A DNA stretch of 64,000 nucleotides. Origin: Streptomyces sp. ITFR-21. GTDB taxonomy: Bacteria; Actinomycetota; Actinomycetes; Streptomycetales; Streptomycetaceae. The stretch lies in contig NZ_CP134605.1 of the NCBI RefSeq assembly GCF_031844685.1, positions 1,211,501-1,275,500 on the forward strand, written 5' to 3'. Below the pieces are notes generated by a model that was not told the DNA's origin, searched no databases, and saw only the letters and a program-made list of their open reading frames with translations. This document shows, piece after piece, positions 10,818-20,605 of the stretch; position 1 is the stretch's first letter, and each line of letters begins with the position of its first letter. The position numbers were made by a program, and so were the translations under genes.

Positions 10818-12946
10818 GTGCTCTTCCCCCGATGGTCGGACGGGACCGGCGCCGGCGGGGCCGGTGTCCCAGCGTCTTCTTCGATGATCTCCCCGGTCGC
10901 GGTGTTCACCGCGGGTGCGGCCGGGGCCGCGGCTGCCAGGGCGGCGGCGACCGTCTCCGCCGTGCGGCGGCCGATCCCCGGGACCTCGCAGATCTCCTCG
11001 ACGGTCGCCGAGCGCAGCCGCTTCAGCGAGCCGAAGTGCTTGAGCAGGGCCTGCCTGCGCGTCTCCCCGAGGCCGGGCACGGTGTCGAGCACCCCGGCCT
11101 TCATCGACTTGGAGCGCTTGGTGCGCTGGTAGTTGATGGCGAACCGGTGGGCCTCGTCGCGGACCCGCTGCAGGAGATACAGACCTTCACTCGTACGGGG
11201 CAGGATCACCGGGTCGTCCTCGCCCGGCAGCCACACCTCTTCCAGCCGCTTGGCCAGCCCGCAGACCGCGACATCGGCTATCCCCAGCTCGGCCAGTGCC
11301 CGGCGGGCGGCGGCGACCTGCGGCTGCCCGCCGTCGACGACGACCAGCTGCGGGGGGTAGGCGAACCTGCGGGGGCGGCCGGTGTCCGGGTCGACCGGAC
11401 CGCCGGCCGCCTCGCCGGTCCCGCCGGTCCCGGGGATCGCGCCGGGGCTGCCGAGGCCGCCGGCCCCGTCGGGGCCGTTCACACCGTTGACGCCGTCCTG
11501 CTCCTGCCACTCACTGGTGCGCTGCTTCTCCTGGAGGTAGCGGCGGAAGCGGCGGGAGATCACCTCGTGCATCGACCGCACGTCGTCCTGGCCGGCGAAC
11601 GACTTGATCTGGAAGCGGCGGTACTCGCTCTTGCGGGCCAGGCCGTCCTCGAAGACCACCATGGACGCCACCACGTCCTCGCCCTGGAGGTGGCTGATGT
11701 CGTAGCACTCGATACGCAGCGGCGCGCTGTCCAGGTCCAGGGCGGCGGCGATCTCCTCCAGCGCCCGGGACCGGGTGGTCAGGTCGGAGGCGCGCCTGGT
11801 CTTGTGCAGGGCCAGCGCCTGGGAGGCGTTGCGCTGCACGGTGGCCATCAGGTCCTTCTTGTCGCCGCGCCGCGGCACCCGCAGGCTGACCTGGGAGCCG
11901 CGCCGGTCGCTCAGCCAGTCGGTGAGCGGGGCGGCCGGCTCGGGCAGCACCGCAACCAGCACTTCCTTCGGTACGCCGCCGCTGCCGCCGGACTGCTCGG
12001 CGTCGCCGCTCTCGTCCCCGTAGAGCTGCTGGACGGCGTGCTCGACCAGCCCCGCGGTGTCGACGGCCTCGACCTTGTCGGTGACCCAGCCGCGCTGGCC
12101 GCGCACCCGGCCGCCGCGGACGTGGAAGATCTGCACGGCGGCTTCGAGTTCGTCCTCGGCGACGGCGATCAGGTCGGCGTCGGTGGCGTCGGCGAGCACG
12201 ACCGCGTTCTTCTCCATGGCGCGGCGCAGCGCCTCCAGGTCGTCGCGCAGCCGGGCCGCCTGCTCGTACTCCATGGCGGTCGCCGCGTCCTTCATCCGCT
12301 GCTCCAGCCGGCGCAGATAGGTGCCGGCGTGGCCCGCCATGAAGTCACAGAACTCCTCGGCGAGTTCGCGGTGCTCATCGGGGCTGACCCGGCCGACACA
12401 GGGCGCCGAGCACTTGCCGATGTAGCCGAGCAGGCAGGGGCGGCCGATCTGCGCGGAGCGCTTGAACACCCCGGCGGAGCAGGTGCGGACCGGGAAGACC
12501 CGCAGCAGCAGGTCGACGGTCTCGCGGATCGCCCACGCATGCGCGTACGGGCCGAAGTAGCGCACGCCCTTGCGCTTGGGGCCGCGCATCACCTGGACCC
12601 GGGGGAACTCCTCGTGCATGGTGACGGCCAGCGACGGATAGCTCTTGTCGTCGCGGTACTTGACGTTGAACCGCGGATCGTACTCCTTGATCCAGGAGTA
12701 CTCCAGCTGGAGCGCCTCGACCTCGGTGGAGACCACCGTCCACTCCACGGAGGCGGCCGTGGTGACCATGGTGGCCGTGCGCTGGTGCAGATTGGTGATG
12801 TCCTGGAAGTACGAGGACAGGCGCTGCCGCAGGCTCTTCGCCTTGCCGACGTAGATCACCCGGCGGTGCTCGTCCCGGAACCTGTAGACCCCGGGAGAGT
12901 CGGGGATCTGGCCCGGCTTTGGTCGGTAGCTGCTGGGGTCTGCCAT
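10814..12946 (-). CDS. uvrC: Excinuclease ABC subunit C
   Basis: A 710-residue UvrC that makes both incisions in nucleotide excision repair. The N-terminal GIY-YIG nuclease appears as SPGVYRFRD...[14 protein letters not shown] (about residues 17-41). A UVR coiled-coil ([20 protein letters not shown]) binds UvrB, the second nuclease domain contains [11 protein letters not shown] and [11 protein letters not shown], and two helix-hairpin-helix motifs ([13 protein letters not shown] and [10 protein letters not shown]) bind DNA. The ATG at 12946 gives the family N-terminus; the frame stays open upstream only by chance. A loop of about 35 Gly/Asn-rich residues follows the [11 protein letters not shown] segment. 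Confidence 0.97.
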   Translation of the reverse strand: MADPSSYRPKPGQIPDSPGVYRFRDEHRRVIYVGKAKSLRQRLSSYFQDITNLHQRTATMVTTAASVEWTVVSTEVEALQLEYSWIKEYDPRFNVKYRDDKSYPSLAVTMHEEFPRVQVMRGPKRKGVRYFGPYAHAWAIRETVDLLLRVFPVRTCSAGVFKRSAQIGRPCLLGYIGKCSAPCVGRVSPDEHRELAEEFCDFMAGHAGTYLRRLEQRMKDAATAMEYEQAARLRDDLEALRRAMEKNAVVLADATDADLIAVAEDELEAAVQIFHVRGGRVRGQRGWVTDKVEAVDTAGLVEHAVQQLYGDESGDAEQSGGSGGVPKEVLVAVLPEPAAPLTDWLSDRRGSQVSLRVPRRGDKKDLMATVQRNASQALALHKTRRASDLTTRSRALEEIAAALDLDSAPLRIECYDISHLQGEDVVASMVVFEDGLARKSEYRRFQIKSFAGQDDVRSMHEVISRRFRRYLQEKQRTSEWQEQDGVNGVNGPDGAGGLGSPGAIPGTGGTGEAAGGPVDPDTGRPRRFAYPPQLVVVDGGQPQVAAARRALAELGIADVAVCGLAKRLEEVWLPGEDDPVILPRTSEGLYLLQRVRDEAHRFAINYQRTKRSKSMKAGVLDTVPGLGETRRQALLKHFGSLKRLRSATVEEICEVPGIGRRTAETVAAALAAAAPAAPAVNTATGEIIEEDAGTPAPPAPVPSDHRGKST

Positions 12947-12967
12947 GGTTCCCACCCTACTGGCGGC

Positions 12968-13037
12968 GTGTGACAGGGAAGCGGCCCCACGGCGGCGGCG
13001 CCGTGTGACAGGGAAGCGGCCCCACGGCGGCGGCGCC
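12968..13037. repeat. Tandem duplication of a 35-bp unit
   Basis: Positions 12968-13002 and 13003-13037 are identical. The pair lies between the uvrC start and the Rieske gene stop. It is non-coding and unlike a simple terminator. Confidence 0.95.
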
Positions 13038-13110
13038 GTCCGCGACCCGCGCCGCCGGTTCCTGCCGCCGCCCGCTCCCGCCCGGCTCCGGGCCGGCCGG
13101 GGCCGCCGGT

Positions 13111-13653
13111 TCAGGCGGCGGGGCCCGCGGTGAGCGTGCCGCCGGTCTCCTTGACGGCGACGGCGGGCAGCGGCCTGGTGGCCGGGCCCTGGACGACAGC
13201 GCCGGTCAGCGCGTCGAACCGGCTGCCGTGGCACGGGCAGGAGACCGTGGTGCCGTCCACGGAGTCCACTACGCAGCCCTGGTGGGTGCAGACCGCGCTG
13301 AACGCCTTGAAGGTGCCCTGCGCCGGCTGGGAGACCACGACCTTGTCGTCCCGGTAGAGCTTGGCCCCGCCGACCGGGACGTCGGTGGCGGCGCCCAGCT
13401 CCACCGGTCCGGCGGGCCTGTCCGCCGAGCCGCCCGCGCCGCCGCACGCGGTCAGTCCCACCCCGGCCGCTCCGACCGCTCCGGCCAGCACGGCGCCCCT
13501 CAGCACGGCGCGGCGGCTCGCCGGGACGCCCGCGACCACGGCCGGGGGCGCGGCGGGACCCGTGGCCGGGGGCACGGCCGGAACCGTGCTCGGGGCGGCG
13601 GCCGATACGGCGGGCGGTTCGGTGGGCGGTTCGGTGGGCGGTTCGGTGGGCAT
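13111..13653 (-). CDS. Exported Rieske [2Fe-2S] lipoprotein
   Basis: A 180-residue protein with a C-terminal Rieske domain: CTHQGC and CPCHGSRFD supply the two Cys and two His ligands of a 2Fe-2S cluster. The N-terminus carries a twin-arginine signal (RRAVLRG followed by a hydrophobic stretch) ending in a lipobox LTAC, so the folded, cluster-loaded protein is probably exported by Tat and lipid-anchored. A preceding tail repeats TEPP three times. It is a stand-alone Rieske protein, not the cytochrome bc1 subunit, and its electron partner is unknown. The ATG at 13653 has CTGGAG seven bases upstream. Confidence 0.92.
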   Translation of the reverse strand: MPTEPPTEPPTEPPAVSAAAPSTVPAVPPATGPAAPPAVVAGVPASRRAVLRGAVLAGAVGAAGVGLTACGGAGGSADRPAGPVELGAATDVPVGGAKLYRDDKVVVSQPAQGTFKAFSAVCTHQGCVVDSVDGTTVSCPCHGSRFDALTGAVVQGPATRPLPAVAVKETGGTLTAGPAA

Positions 13654-14049
13654 GGGCGCTCCAGCGGTACGGGCGGTACGAGTGCGGCGTGCGACCCGTA
13701 CCTTACGTCCCGAGGCTGTCGGCCCCCTTCGCACCCCGCCGCCTTCGCATCCCGGGCTCCCGCGTCCCGCCCCCGGCGGCAGTGCCCCCGGCGGGGGGAT
13801 CGCCCCGGCGGCGTCCCGGGGGTCCGGAGTGGCCCTCGGGCCGCTCGGGACGGCCCCCGGACCAGGCGCGGCGGCCAGCCCGGGACGGCCCGCCCCAGGC
13901 CAGGCACGGCGGCCGACCCGCTTCGACGGCTCCCCCGGACCGGGCGCGGCGGCCGACCCGCTCGGGACGCCTCTCCCGGCCAGGGGTTGCGGGCGGCCCG
14001 GCTCGGGAGGACGGCTGCCCCCGGGCCGGGCCCCGCCACCGCCGGGTGC

Positions 14050-16989
14050 CTACGCCTTGCTGCCGACCGCGCGCTTGCGGGGCGCGGCCTTCTTCGCGGC
14101 GGCGGCCCGCTTCCTCGGCGCCGGGACCGCCGCGGCGTCGCTGACCGCGTCCGGGTCGAGGATGTCCCGCAGGAACTTGCCGGTGTGGCTGGCCGGGACC
14201 CCGGCGATCTGCTCCGGGGTGCCTTCGGCGACCACCAGACCGCCGCCGTTGCCGCCCTCGGGGCCCATGTCGATCACCCAGTCCGCGGTCTTGATGACGT
14301 CCAGGTTGTGCTCGATGACGATCACCGAGTTGCCCTTGTCGACCAGCCCGGACAGCACCTTGATCAGCTTGCTGATGTCCTCGAAGTGCAGACCGGTGGT
14401 CGGCTCGTCCAGGACGTAGACGGTCCGGCCGGTGGACCGCTTCTGCAGCTCGGACGCGAGCTTGACACGCTGCGCCTCGCCACCGGACAGCGTCGGGGCC
14501 GACTGCCCGAGCCGGACGTACCCGAGGCCGACCTCGTGCAGGGTGCGCAGGTGACGGGCGATGTTCGGCACCGCCTCGAAGAAGTCCAGCGCCTCCTCGA
14601 TCGGCATGTCCAGCACCTCGGCGATGGACTTGCCCTTGTAGTGCACCTCCAGGGTCTCCCGGTTGTACCGGGCGCCGTGGCACACCTCGCACGGGACGTA
14701 GACGTCCGGCAGGAAGTTCATCTCGATCTTGATGGTGCCGTCGCCCGCGCAGTTCTCGCAGCGGCCGCCCTTGACGTTGAAGGAGAAGCGGCCCGGCAGG
14801 TAGCCACGGACCTTGGCCTCCGTCGTCTCCGCGAACAGCTTGCGGACGTTGTCGAAGACACCGGTGTACGTGGCCGGGTTGGACCGCGGGGTGCGGCCGA
14901 TCGGCGACTGGTCGACGTGTACCACCTTGTCTACCAGGTCGTCGCCGTCCACCCGGGTGTGCCGGCCGGGCACGCTGCGGGCGCCGTTCAGCTCGCGGGC
15001 CAGGTGGGTGTACAGGATGTCGTTGACCAGGGTGGACTTGCCGGATCCGGACACGCCGGTGACGGCGGTGAGCACACCCAGCGGGAAGGACACGTCGACG
15101 TCCCGCAGGTTGTGCTCGCGGGCGCCGTGCACGGTCAGCTGCCGCTCCCGGTCGATGGGCCGCCGCGCCGCGGGGGTGGGGATGGAGCGCTTGCCGGACA
15201 GGTACTGACCGGTCAGCGACTCGTCGTTGGCCAGCAGCTCTTCGAGTGAGCCGGAGTGCACCACGTTGCCGCCGTGCTCACCGGCGCCGGGGCCGATGTC
15301 CACCACCCAGTCGGCGGTCTTGATGGTGTCCTCGTCGTGCTCGACCACGATCAGGGTGTTGCCGAGGTCGCGCAGCCGTACCAGGGTCTCGATCAGCCGG
15401 TGGTTGTCGCGCTGGTGCAGGCCGATGGACGGTTCGTCCAGGACGTAGAGCACGCCGACCAGGCCGGAGCCGATCTGGGTGGCGAGCCGGATCCGCTGGG
15501 CCTCGCCGCCGGACAGGGTGCCGGCCGCGCGGTTCAGCGAGAGGTAGTCCAGGCCGACGTCGACCAGGAACCTCAGCCGCTCGTTGACCTCCTTGAGTAC
15601 CCGTTCGGCAATCGTCCTGTCCCGGTCGTTCAGCTTCATCGCGCCGAGGAACTCGGCGCAGTCGCTGATCGACATCGCCGAGATGTCGGCGATCGACCGG
15701 TCCTGCACGGTGACGGCCAGCACGATCGGCTTGAGCCTGCTGCCCTTGCAGGTCGGGCAGGGCACCTCCCGCATGTACCCCTCGAAGCGCTCCCGGCTGG
15801 AGTCGCTCTCGGAGTCCTGGTGGCGGCGCTTGACGAACGGGATGGCGCCCTCGAACTGCGCGTTGTAGGCCCGCTCACGCCCGTACCGGGTCTTGTAGGC
15901 GATCCGGACCTGCGACTTGTGGCCGTGGAGCAGCGCCTTCCTGGCCCGGGCGGGCAGCCCGGCGAACGGGATGTCGGTACGGAAGCCCAGCTCGGCGGCA
16001 AGTCCCTGGACCAGCCGGTCGAAGTAGCTCTTGGTCATGCCGCCGGTCCAGGGCGCGATGGCGCCCTCCTCCAGCGTCTTTTCCTCGTCCGGGACGATCA
16101 GCTCCGGGTCGACCTCCATCCGGGAGCCGATGCCGGTGCAGTCCGGGCAGGCGCCGAAGGGCGAGTTGAAGGAGAAGGAGCGCGGCTCCAGCTCCTCGAA
16201 GGACAGGTCGTCGTACGGGCAGTAGAGGTGCTCGGAGAACATCCGCTCGCGCTGCGGGTGGTCCTCCGGCAGGTCGACGAAGTCCAGGACGACCATGCCG
16301 CCGGACAGGCCGAGCGCGGTCTCCACCGAGTCGGTCAGGCGGCGCTTGGCGGAGTCCTTGACGGTGAGGCGGTCGACGACCACCTCGATGGTGTGCTTCT
16401 CCTGCTTCTTGAGCTTGGGCGGGTCGGTGAGCTGGACGGTGACGCCGTCCACCCGGGCCCGGCTGTAGCCCTTGGTCTGGAGATCGCCGAACAGGTCGAC
16501 GAACTCGCCCTTGCGCTCGCGCGCCAACGGGGCGAGCACCTGGAAACGGCTGCCCTCCTCCAGCTCCAGCACCCGGTCCACGATGGCCTGCGGGGACTGC
16601 CGGGCGATGGGCCGCCCGCACTCCGGGCAGTGCGGCTTGCCGATGCGGGCGAAGAGCAGCCGCAGGTAGTCGTAGACCTCGGTGATGGTGCCGACGGTGG
16701 AGCGCGGGTTGCGCGAGGTGGACTTCTGGTCGATCGAGACGGCCGGCGAGAGGCCCTCGATGAAGTCGACGTCCGGCTTGTCCATCTGGCCCAGGAACTG
16801 CCGGGCGTACGAGGACAGTGACTCCACGTAGCGGCGCTGGCCCTCGGCGAAGATCGTGTCGAAGGCCAGCGAGGACTTGCCGGACCCGGACAGGCCGGTG
16901 AAGACGATGAGCGAGTCCCTGGGCAGATCCAGCGAGACGTTCCGCAGATTGTGCTCGCGAGCGCCACGGACGGTGAGTCGATCGGCCAC
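14050..16989 (-). CDS. uvrA: Excinuclease ABC subunit A
   Basis: A 979-residue UvrA, the damage-sensing ATPase of nucleotide excision repair. Two ABC ATPase modules are visible, with Walker [10 protein letters not shown] near residue 32 and GVSGSGKST in the second half, two signature motifs (LSGGEAQRI and LSGGEAQRV), and paired zinc-binding cysteines (CPEC, CPDC, CPTC, CENC/CEVC). The C-terminus is an Ala/Lys-rich tail. The GTG at 16989 matches the family start MADRL; a GTG four codons earlier is possible but has no room for a ribosome site. uvrA, uvrB and uvrC are all within 16 kb. Confidence 0.97.
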   Translation of the reverse strand: MADRLTVRGAREHNLRNVSLDLPRDSLIVFTGLSGSGKSSLAFDTIFAEGQRRYVESLSSYARQFLGQMDKPDVDFIEGLSPAVSIDQKSTSRNPRSTVGTITEVYDYLRLLFARIGKPHCPECGRPIARQSPQAIVDRVLELEEGSRFQVLAPLARERKGEFVDLFGDLQTKGYSRARVDGVTVQLTDPPKLKKQEKHTIEVVVDRLTVKDSAKRRLTDSVETALGLSGGMVVLDFVDLPEDHPQRERMFSEHLYCPYDDLSFEELEPRSFSFNSPFGACPDCTGIGSRMEVDPELIVPDEEKTLEEGAIAPWTGGMTKSYFDRLVQGLAAELGFRTDIPFAGLPARARKALLHGHKSQVRIAYKTRYGRERAYNAQFEGAIPFVKRRHQDSESDSSRERFEGYMREVPCPTCKGSRLKPIVLAVTVQDRSIADISAMSISDCAEFLGAMKLNDRDRTIAERVLKEVNERLRFLVDVGLDYLSLNRAAGTLSGGEAQRIRLATQIGSGLVGVLYVLDEPSIGLHQRDNHRLIETLVRLRDLGNTLIVVEHDEDTIKTADWVVDIGPGAGEHGGNVVHSGSLEELLANDESLTGQYLSGKRSIPTPAARRPIDRERQLTVHGAREHNLRDVDVSFPLGVLTAVTGVSGSGKSTLVNDILYTHLARELNGARSVPGRHTRVDGDDLVDKVVHVDQSPIGRTPRSNPATYTGVFDNVRKLFAETTEAKVRGYLPGRFSFNVKGGRCENCAGDGTIKIEMNFLPDVYVPCEVCHGARYNRETLEVHYKGKSIAEVLDMPIEEALDFFEAVPNIARHLRTLHEVGLGYVRLGQSAPTLSGGEAQRVKLASELQKRSTGRTVYVLDEPTTGLHFEDISKLIKVLSGLVDKGNSVIVIEHNLDVIKTADWVIDMGPEGGNGGGLVVAEGTPEQIAGVPASHTGKFLRDILDPDAVSDAAAVPAPRKRAAAAKKAAPRKRAVGSKA

Positions 16990-17157
16990 GCCAGTGCGCA
17001 CCTTTCATAGGAGGGGGGATTGGTCGGCACCCCCCAGTCAGCCTAAACGGGGCGGGCACGGCATTTCTTCCACTGTGCTCGTCGGTGGTGCCGGTCGGTC
17101 CTGCGTCGTTCTCGGGCAGTGCCTCCGGGCGGCGACAGCCGCACCGACACCGCCGAG

Positions 17158-17178
17158 CGTATAGCACGCACATTCGAT
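17158..17178 (-). promoter_or_regulatory. Candidate uvrA promoter and SOS-like half site
   Basis: On the minus strand TATACG (17158-17163) resembles a -10 box, and TCGAATGTGCG lies immediately upstream (17168-17178), resembling half of an actinobacterial LexA box (TCGAAC...GTTCGA). No good -35 hexamer or second half-site was found, so this is weak. Confidence 0.25.
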
Positions 17179-17252
17179 TGAAGGGCCGGTACCGCCGTCT
17201 TCACCCGATCGTGTGGCCGGGGGCGGCGCTCGACAGGCCCTAGGCTGGCGCC

Positions 17253-17909
17253 ATGGCGTACACGGGAGAGGTCACGGTCGGCGGCACGCCCGACGTGCAC
17301 GAGCTGAAGGACCTGATCATCACCAAGGTGGCGGTCGGTCCCATGAACAACAACGCGTACGTGCTGCGCTGCCGGTCCACCGACGAGCAGCTGCTGATCG
17401 ACGCGGCGGCCGAGCCGGACGTGCTGCTGGAGGTCATCGGCGCGGACGGTGTCGGCGCGGTCGTCACCACCCATCGGCACGGCGACCACTGGCAGGCCCT
17501 GGCCGGCGTGGTGGCCGCGACCGGCGCGCGCACCTACGCCGGACGCGCGGACGCCCCCGGCATCCCCGTCCCCACCGACGTCCTGGTCGACGACGGCGGC
17601 ACCGTCACGCTGGGCGAGGTCACCCTCACCGCCCGGCACCTGGTCGGCCACACCCCGGGCAGCATCGCGCTGGTCTACGACGACCCGCACGGCCACCCGC
17701 ACGTCTTCACCGGCGACTGCCTCTTCCCGGGCGGCGTGGGCAACACCCACGACGACCCGGTGGCCTTCGCCACGCTCCTCGACGGTGTCACCGCCAAGCT
17801 CTTCGACGTCCTGCCCGACGAGACCTGGGTCTATCCCGGCCACGGCGACGACACCACGCTGGGCGCGGAGCGCCCGCACCTGGCGGAGTGGCGCGAGCGC
17901 GGCTGGTGA
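17253..17909 (+). CDS. MBL-fold metallo-hydrolase
   Basis: A 218-residue metallo-beta-lactamase-fold hydrolase. The metal site is THRHGDHW (about residues 70-77), with further ligands in GHTPGS, FTGDCLFPGG and YPGHGDDT. This pattern resembles glyoxalase II-like hydrolases of thioesters, but the substrate cannot be assigned. It diverges from uvrA. A TAGGCT box ends six bases before the ATG, so the transcript is probably leaderless or nearly so. Confidence 0.92.
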   Translation: MAYTGEVTVGGTPDVHELKDLIITKVAVGPMNNNAYVLRCRSTDEQLLIDAAAEPDVLLEVIGADGVGAVVTTHRHGDHWQALAGVVAATGARTYAGRADAPGIPVPTDVLVDDGGTVTLGEVTLTARHLVGHTPGSIALVYDDPHGHPHVFTGDCLFPGGVGNTHDDPVAFATLLDGVTAKLFDVLPDETWVYPGHGDDTTLGAERPHLAEWRERGW

Positions 17910-17964
17910 GCGGCCGGGGCCTGTCGGCAGGATCCCCGCGGGTGAGGCGTGCGGCCGCGGGGCG

Positions 17965-18005
17965 GAGGAGGGAGGCGACGCGGTGCGCCGCCGAGCGACG
18001 GGAAC
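17965..18005. repeat. Dispersed 41-bp element, copy A
   Basis: A segment beginning GAGGAGGGAGGCGACGCGG matches 20509-20549 at 37 of 41 positions in the same orientation, with looser similarity continuing on both sides (starting from the shared GAGCGGCCGGGG at 17907 and 20425). It occupies the 270-bp gap between the metallo-hydrolase and the convergent CtaG-like gene. Confidence 0.85.
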
Positions 18006-18179
18006 CTGGCGGACGCGTGTGCCGGACCCCGCGACACCGCGGACATCCCGACGACGGGCCTCAGGGCCTGCGGACGGGGTGCGGCGGAGCATGGTTCGAG
18101 CCTATGCCCACCCTCTGACAACGCGGCCGGGTCGGGTGGACCGGCCCCGGCCGCCTCGTCGGAGGGCCCCCGGCGGTGG

Positions 18180-19205
18180 TCAGCCCTCGCCGCGCATCCG
18201 CATGCCGACCTCACCCTGGTCGGTCTCCCACCAGGGGCGGGTCATCCCGGGCTCCAGGGGGACGTCGGCGGCGCGAACGGCCTGAGGGGCGCCGACCGCC
18301 GGGGCCGCCGGGCCCGGGGCAGCGGCGGCCGGCCGGGCAGCGGCGGCAGCGGCGGCCTCCCGGTCCAGCCTGGCGTCCAGCACCGCCGTCCGCTCCCGCT
18401 CGGCCCGCCACCACTCCAGGAAGACCAGCAGCAGGAACGGCAGCGCGACCAGCTCCGCGAGGGTGATCATCAGGCCGCCGCCGAGCTTCTGGTCGTACGG
18501 CACGGAGGGCCCCCAGCTGCGGGGATGGGCGGTGTACCAGCGGCCGGCGACCGTGGTGCCGCTGGTCATCACCACGATGCCGGGCACCGAGTCGAAGAGG
18601 CCGTCGAAGAACACCAGGGCGGCACGTACCGGATGGCTGCACCAGCTCGGCAGCAGCTCCTGCCGGCTGAGCACGGGCAGGACGAACAGACACCCGGTGA
18701 GCAGCAGCTGGAGGTGCATCAGCTGCCGCACCGGCGAATTGCCGAGCGCGGTGGCGAAGTACGGCGTGAAATAGATCGTCAGCTCGGAGACCAGCACCAG
18801 CACCGAGCTGACCAGCGGATACGTCAGCGCGCGAGCGGCCTGTGAGCCGAAGACGCGGCGGAGCCGGCCGGTCGGCGAGGCGAGCGCGAGCGGGTCGCCG
18901 AGGGCCAGGCCGAGCGGCGCGAACAGGTCGAGCAGGATGTTCTGTACGGCGGCCGGCCAGAACAGCACCCGGTTGTAGACCGCGAGCGCGGACATCGTGG
19001 CGACGACCATGGTGCCCAGGCCGAGCACGAAGAAGGCGGCGGTACGCCACAGCGGCCAGCCCTGCCCGGAGCGCAGCCGGCGGCGCACCCCGTACGCGTA
19101 GGCCGCCCCGAGCAGCAGGACGGCCGCGAGCGCGAAGCCGTCGAGCTGCCAGGAGTCGAAGAACCGGGGTCCGGTCAGCTCGGGGAGAGCCTGAATGCCC
19201 GCCAC
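18180..19205 (-). CDS. CtaG-like cytochrome c oxidase assembly membrane protein
   Basis: A 341-residue membrane protein with about seven hydrophobic helices in the caa3_CtaG family (for example FALAAVLLLGAAYAYGV near the start, then FFVLGLGTMVVATMSALAVY). These proteins aid copper insertion into cytochrome oxidase in the plasma membrane. Residues after about 270 are a charged and Ala-rich cytoplasmic tail. The GTG at 19205 is favoured by GGAAAGG seven bases upstream; the longer reading adds an unsupported Pro/Gly-rich stretch. Confidence 0.9.
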   Translation of the reverse strand: MAGIQALPELTGPRFFDSWQLDGFALAAVLLLGAAYAYGVRRRLRSGQGWPLWRTAAFFVLGLGTMVVATMSALAVYNRVLFWPAAVQNILLDLFAPLGLALGDPLALASPTGRLRRVFGSQAARALTYPLVSSVLVLVSELTIYFTPYFATALGNSPVRQLMHLQLLLTGCLFVLPVLSRQELLPSWCSHPVRAALVFFDGLFDSVPGIVVMTSGTTVAGRWYTAHPRSWGPSVPYDQKLGGGLMITLAELVALPFLLLVFLEWWRAERERTAVLDARLDREAAAAAAARPAAAAPGPAAPAVGAPQAVRAADVPLEPGMTRPWWETDQGEVGMRMRGEG

Positions 19206-19304
19206 ATCGGCGCCTTTCCACGTGAACCGCGCTCCCCCGCCGTGCGGCGGGGGGACCCCCATCGGGGCCACGCTAGCCCCTGGCGGGGGCCGTCCACGTG
19301 CGGG

Positions 19305-20288
19305 TCAGGCGTTGACCCGCGGCTTCTCGGACTCCTCGGCGGCCACGGCCTGCTTGCGGGAGGCCGTCAGGCTGGTCACCGTCGTCACCCCGAGTACCAG
19401 CACGATCACCCCGAGGGAGACCGGGGTGGAGATCTCCGGGACGTGCGCCCCGGCCTCGTGCAGCGCGTGCAGCACCAGTTTCACGCCGATGAACCCGAGG
19501 ATCACCGACAGCCCGTACGACAGGTGGACCAGCTTCTTCAGCAGCCCGCCGATCAGGAAGTACAGCTGCCGCAGCCCCATCAGCGCGAAGGCGTTGGCGG
19601 TGAACACGATGTACGGGTCCTGGGTGAGGCCGAAGATCGCCGGGATCGAGTCGAGCGCGAACAGCACGTCGGTGGTGCCGATGGCGAGCATCACCACCAG
19701 CATCGGCGTCATCAGCCGCCTGCCGTTCTCGGTGACGAACAGCCGGGTGTCGTGGTAGCGGTCGGTGGACGGGATCCGCTTCTCGACCGCTTTGAGCAGC
19801 CGGTTCTCCTCGAACTCCGACTCCTCCTCATCCGCGCGGGCTTCCTTGATCAGCTTCCACGCGGTCCAGATCAGGAAGGCGCCGAAGATGAAGAACACCC
19901 AGGAGAAGCTGGCGATGATGGTGGCGCCGGCCGCGATGAACACCGTCCGCAGCACCAGCGCGATCAGCACGCCGACCAGCAGCACCCGCTGCTGGTACTG
20001 CGAGGGCACCGCGAACTTCGCCATGATCAGTACGAAGACGAAGAGGTTGTCGACGCTGAGTGATTTCTCGGTGATGTATCCGGCGAAGAACTCCCCGGCC
20101 GGCTGGCCGCCGCTGAAGAGCAGCAGTCCGAGGCCGAAGAGCCCGGCGAGCGCGACCCACACGACCGTCCAGATGCCGGCCTCCCGCACGGACACGTCGT
20201 GCGGGTTGCGGCCGACGAGGAAGTCGGTGGCGATCAGGGCACACAGTCCTGCGATGGTGAGCGCCCAGAGGGTGAGGGAAACGTCCAC
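19305..20288 (-). CDS. TerC-family integral membrane protein
   Basis: A 327-residue polytopic protein of the TerC family with about eight to nine membrane helices. Diagnostic segments are EKSLSVDNLFVFVLIMAKF and FALDSIPAIFGLTQDPYIVF, with acidic residues inside helices that suit metal-ion handling. TerC proteins export manganese or support metalation of exported proteins, and take part in tellurite/stress modules. GTG at 20288 has GGAGG just upstream. Two TerD-domain genes follow upstream on the same strand, forming a small ter group. Confidence 0.92.
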   Translation of the reverse strand: MDVSLTLWALTIAGLCALIATDFLVGRNPHDVSVREAGIWTVVWVALAGLFGLGLLLFSGGQPAGEFFAGYITEKSLSVDNLFVFVLIMAKFAVPSQYQQRVLLVGVLIALVLRTVFIAAGATIIASFSWVFFIFGAFLIWTAWKLIKEARADEEESEFEENRLLKAVEKRIPSTDRYHDTRLFVTENGRRLMTPMLVVMLAIGTTDVLFALDSIPAIFGLTQDPYIVFTANAFALMGLRQLYFLIGGLLKKLVHLSYGLSVILGFIGVKLVLHALHEAGAHVPEISTPVSLGVIVLVLGVTTVTSLTASRKQAVAAEESEKPRVNA

Positions 20289-20290
20289 TG

Positions 20291-20334
20291 ATCCTCCGGT
20301 GATTCGTCGGTCCTTGAAAGGTACATGAATCACC
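20291..20334 (-). promoter_or_regulatory. Inverted repeat beside the terC ribosome site
   Basis: GGTGATTC (20298-20305) and GAATCACC (20327-20334) are perfect 8-bp arms directly adjoining the GGAGGAT ribosome site at 20291-20297. The flanking DNA to 20395 is unusually AT-rich for this genome. It could be an operator, or an RNA stem affecting translation start. I saw no clear yybP-ykoY manganese riboswitch motif. Confidence 0.4.
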
Positions 20335-20605
20335 AAGGAAGAGTAAAATTAGTCCCAAATGTACAAGGCAAAGCTTTCTTATGGTAAAAGGTCGGTCGGA
20401 TTGCGCCAGCCAGCCGAAAGGGGCGAGCGGCCGGGGCGCGGGCTCGCGGCTGTCGGGTGGATCTGCGCGGGTCGGGGAGCGGGGTCCGGTGCGTGCGCGT
20501 GCGCGGCCGAGGAGGGAGGCGGCGCGGTGTGCCGCCGACCGGCGGGAACGCGGCAGGCGTGCGGGCCGGGGCCGCCGACGCCGCGGAAATCCACCCGAAA
20601 GATCC
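20335..20605. other. Upstream region of terC
   Basis: No gene is seen. It holds an AT-rich promoter-like zone (20340-20395), and copy B of the dispersed repeat. The terC promoter should lie here, but no convincing -35/-10 pair could be fixed. Confidence 0.5.
20509..20549. repeat. Dispersed 41-bp element, copy B
   Basis: Matches 17965-18005 at 37 of 41 bases, same orientation. Here it lies between the end of the large TerD gene and the start of terC, both on the minus strand, so the two copies have different positions relative to genes. Confidence 0.85.

Noticed and set aside
10832..12973. A 713-codon plus-strand frame opposite uvrC
   Set aside because: It is low-complexity Gly/Arg/Val sequence typical of GC-rich antisense frames; uvrC on the minus strand has all family motifs.
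20289..20420. A yybP-ykoY manganese riboswitch before terC
   Set aside because: Family knowledge suggests it, but no matching conserved loop was seen; only the small inverted repeat is reported.
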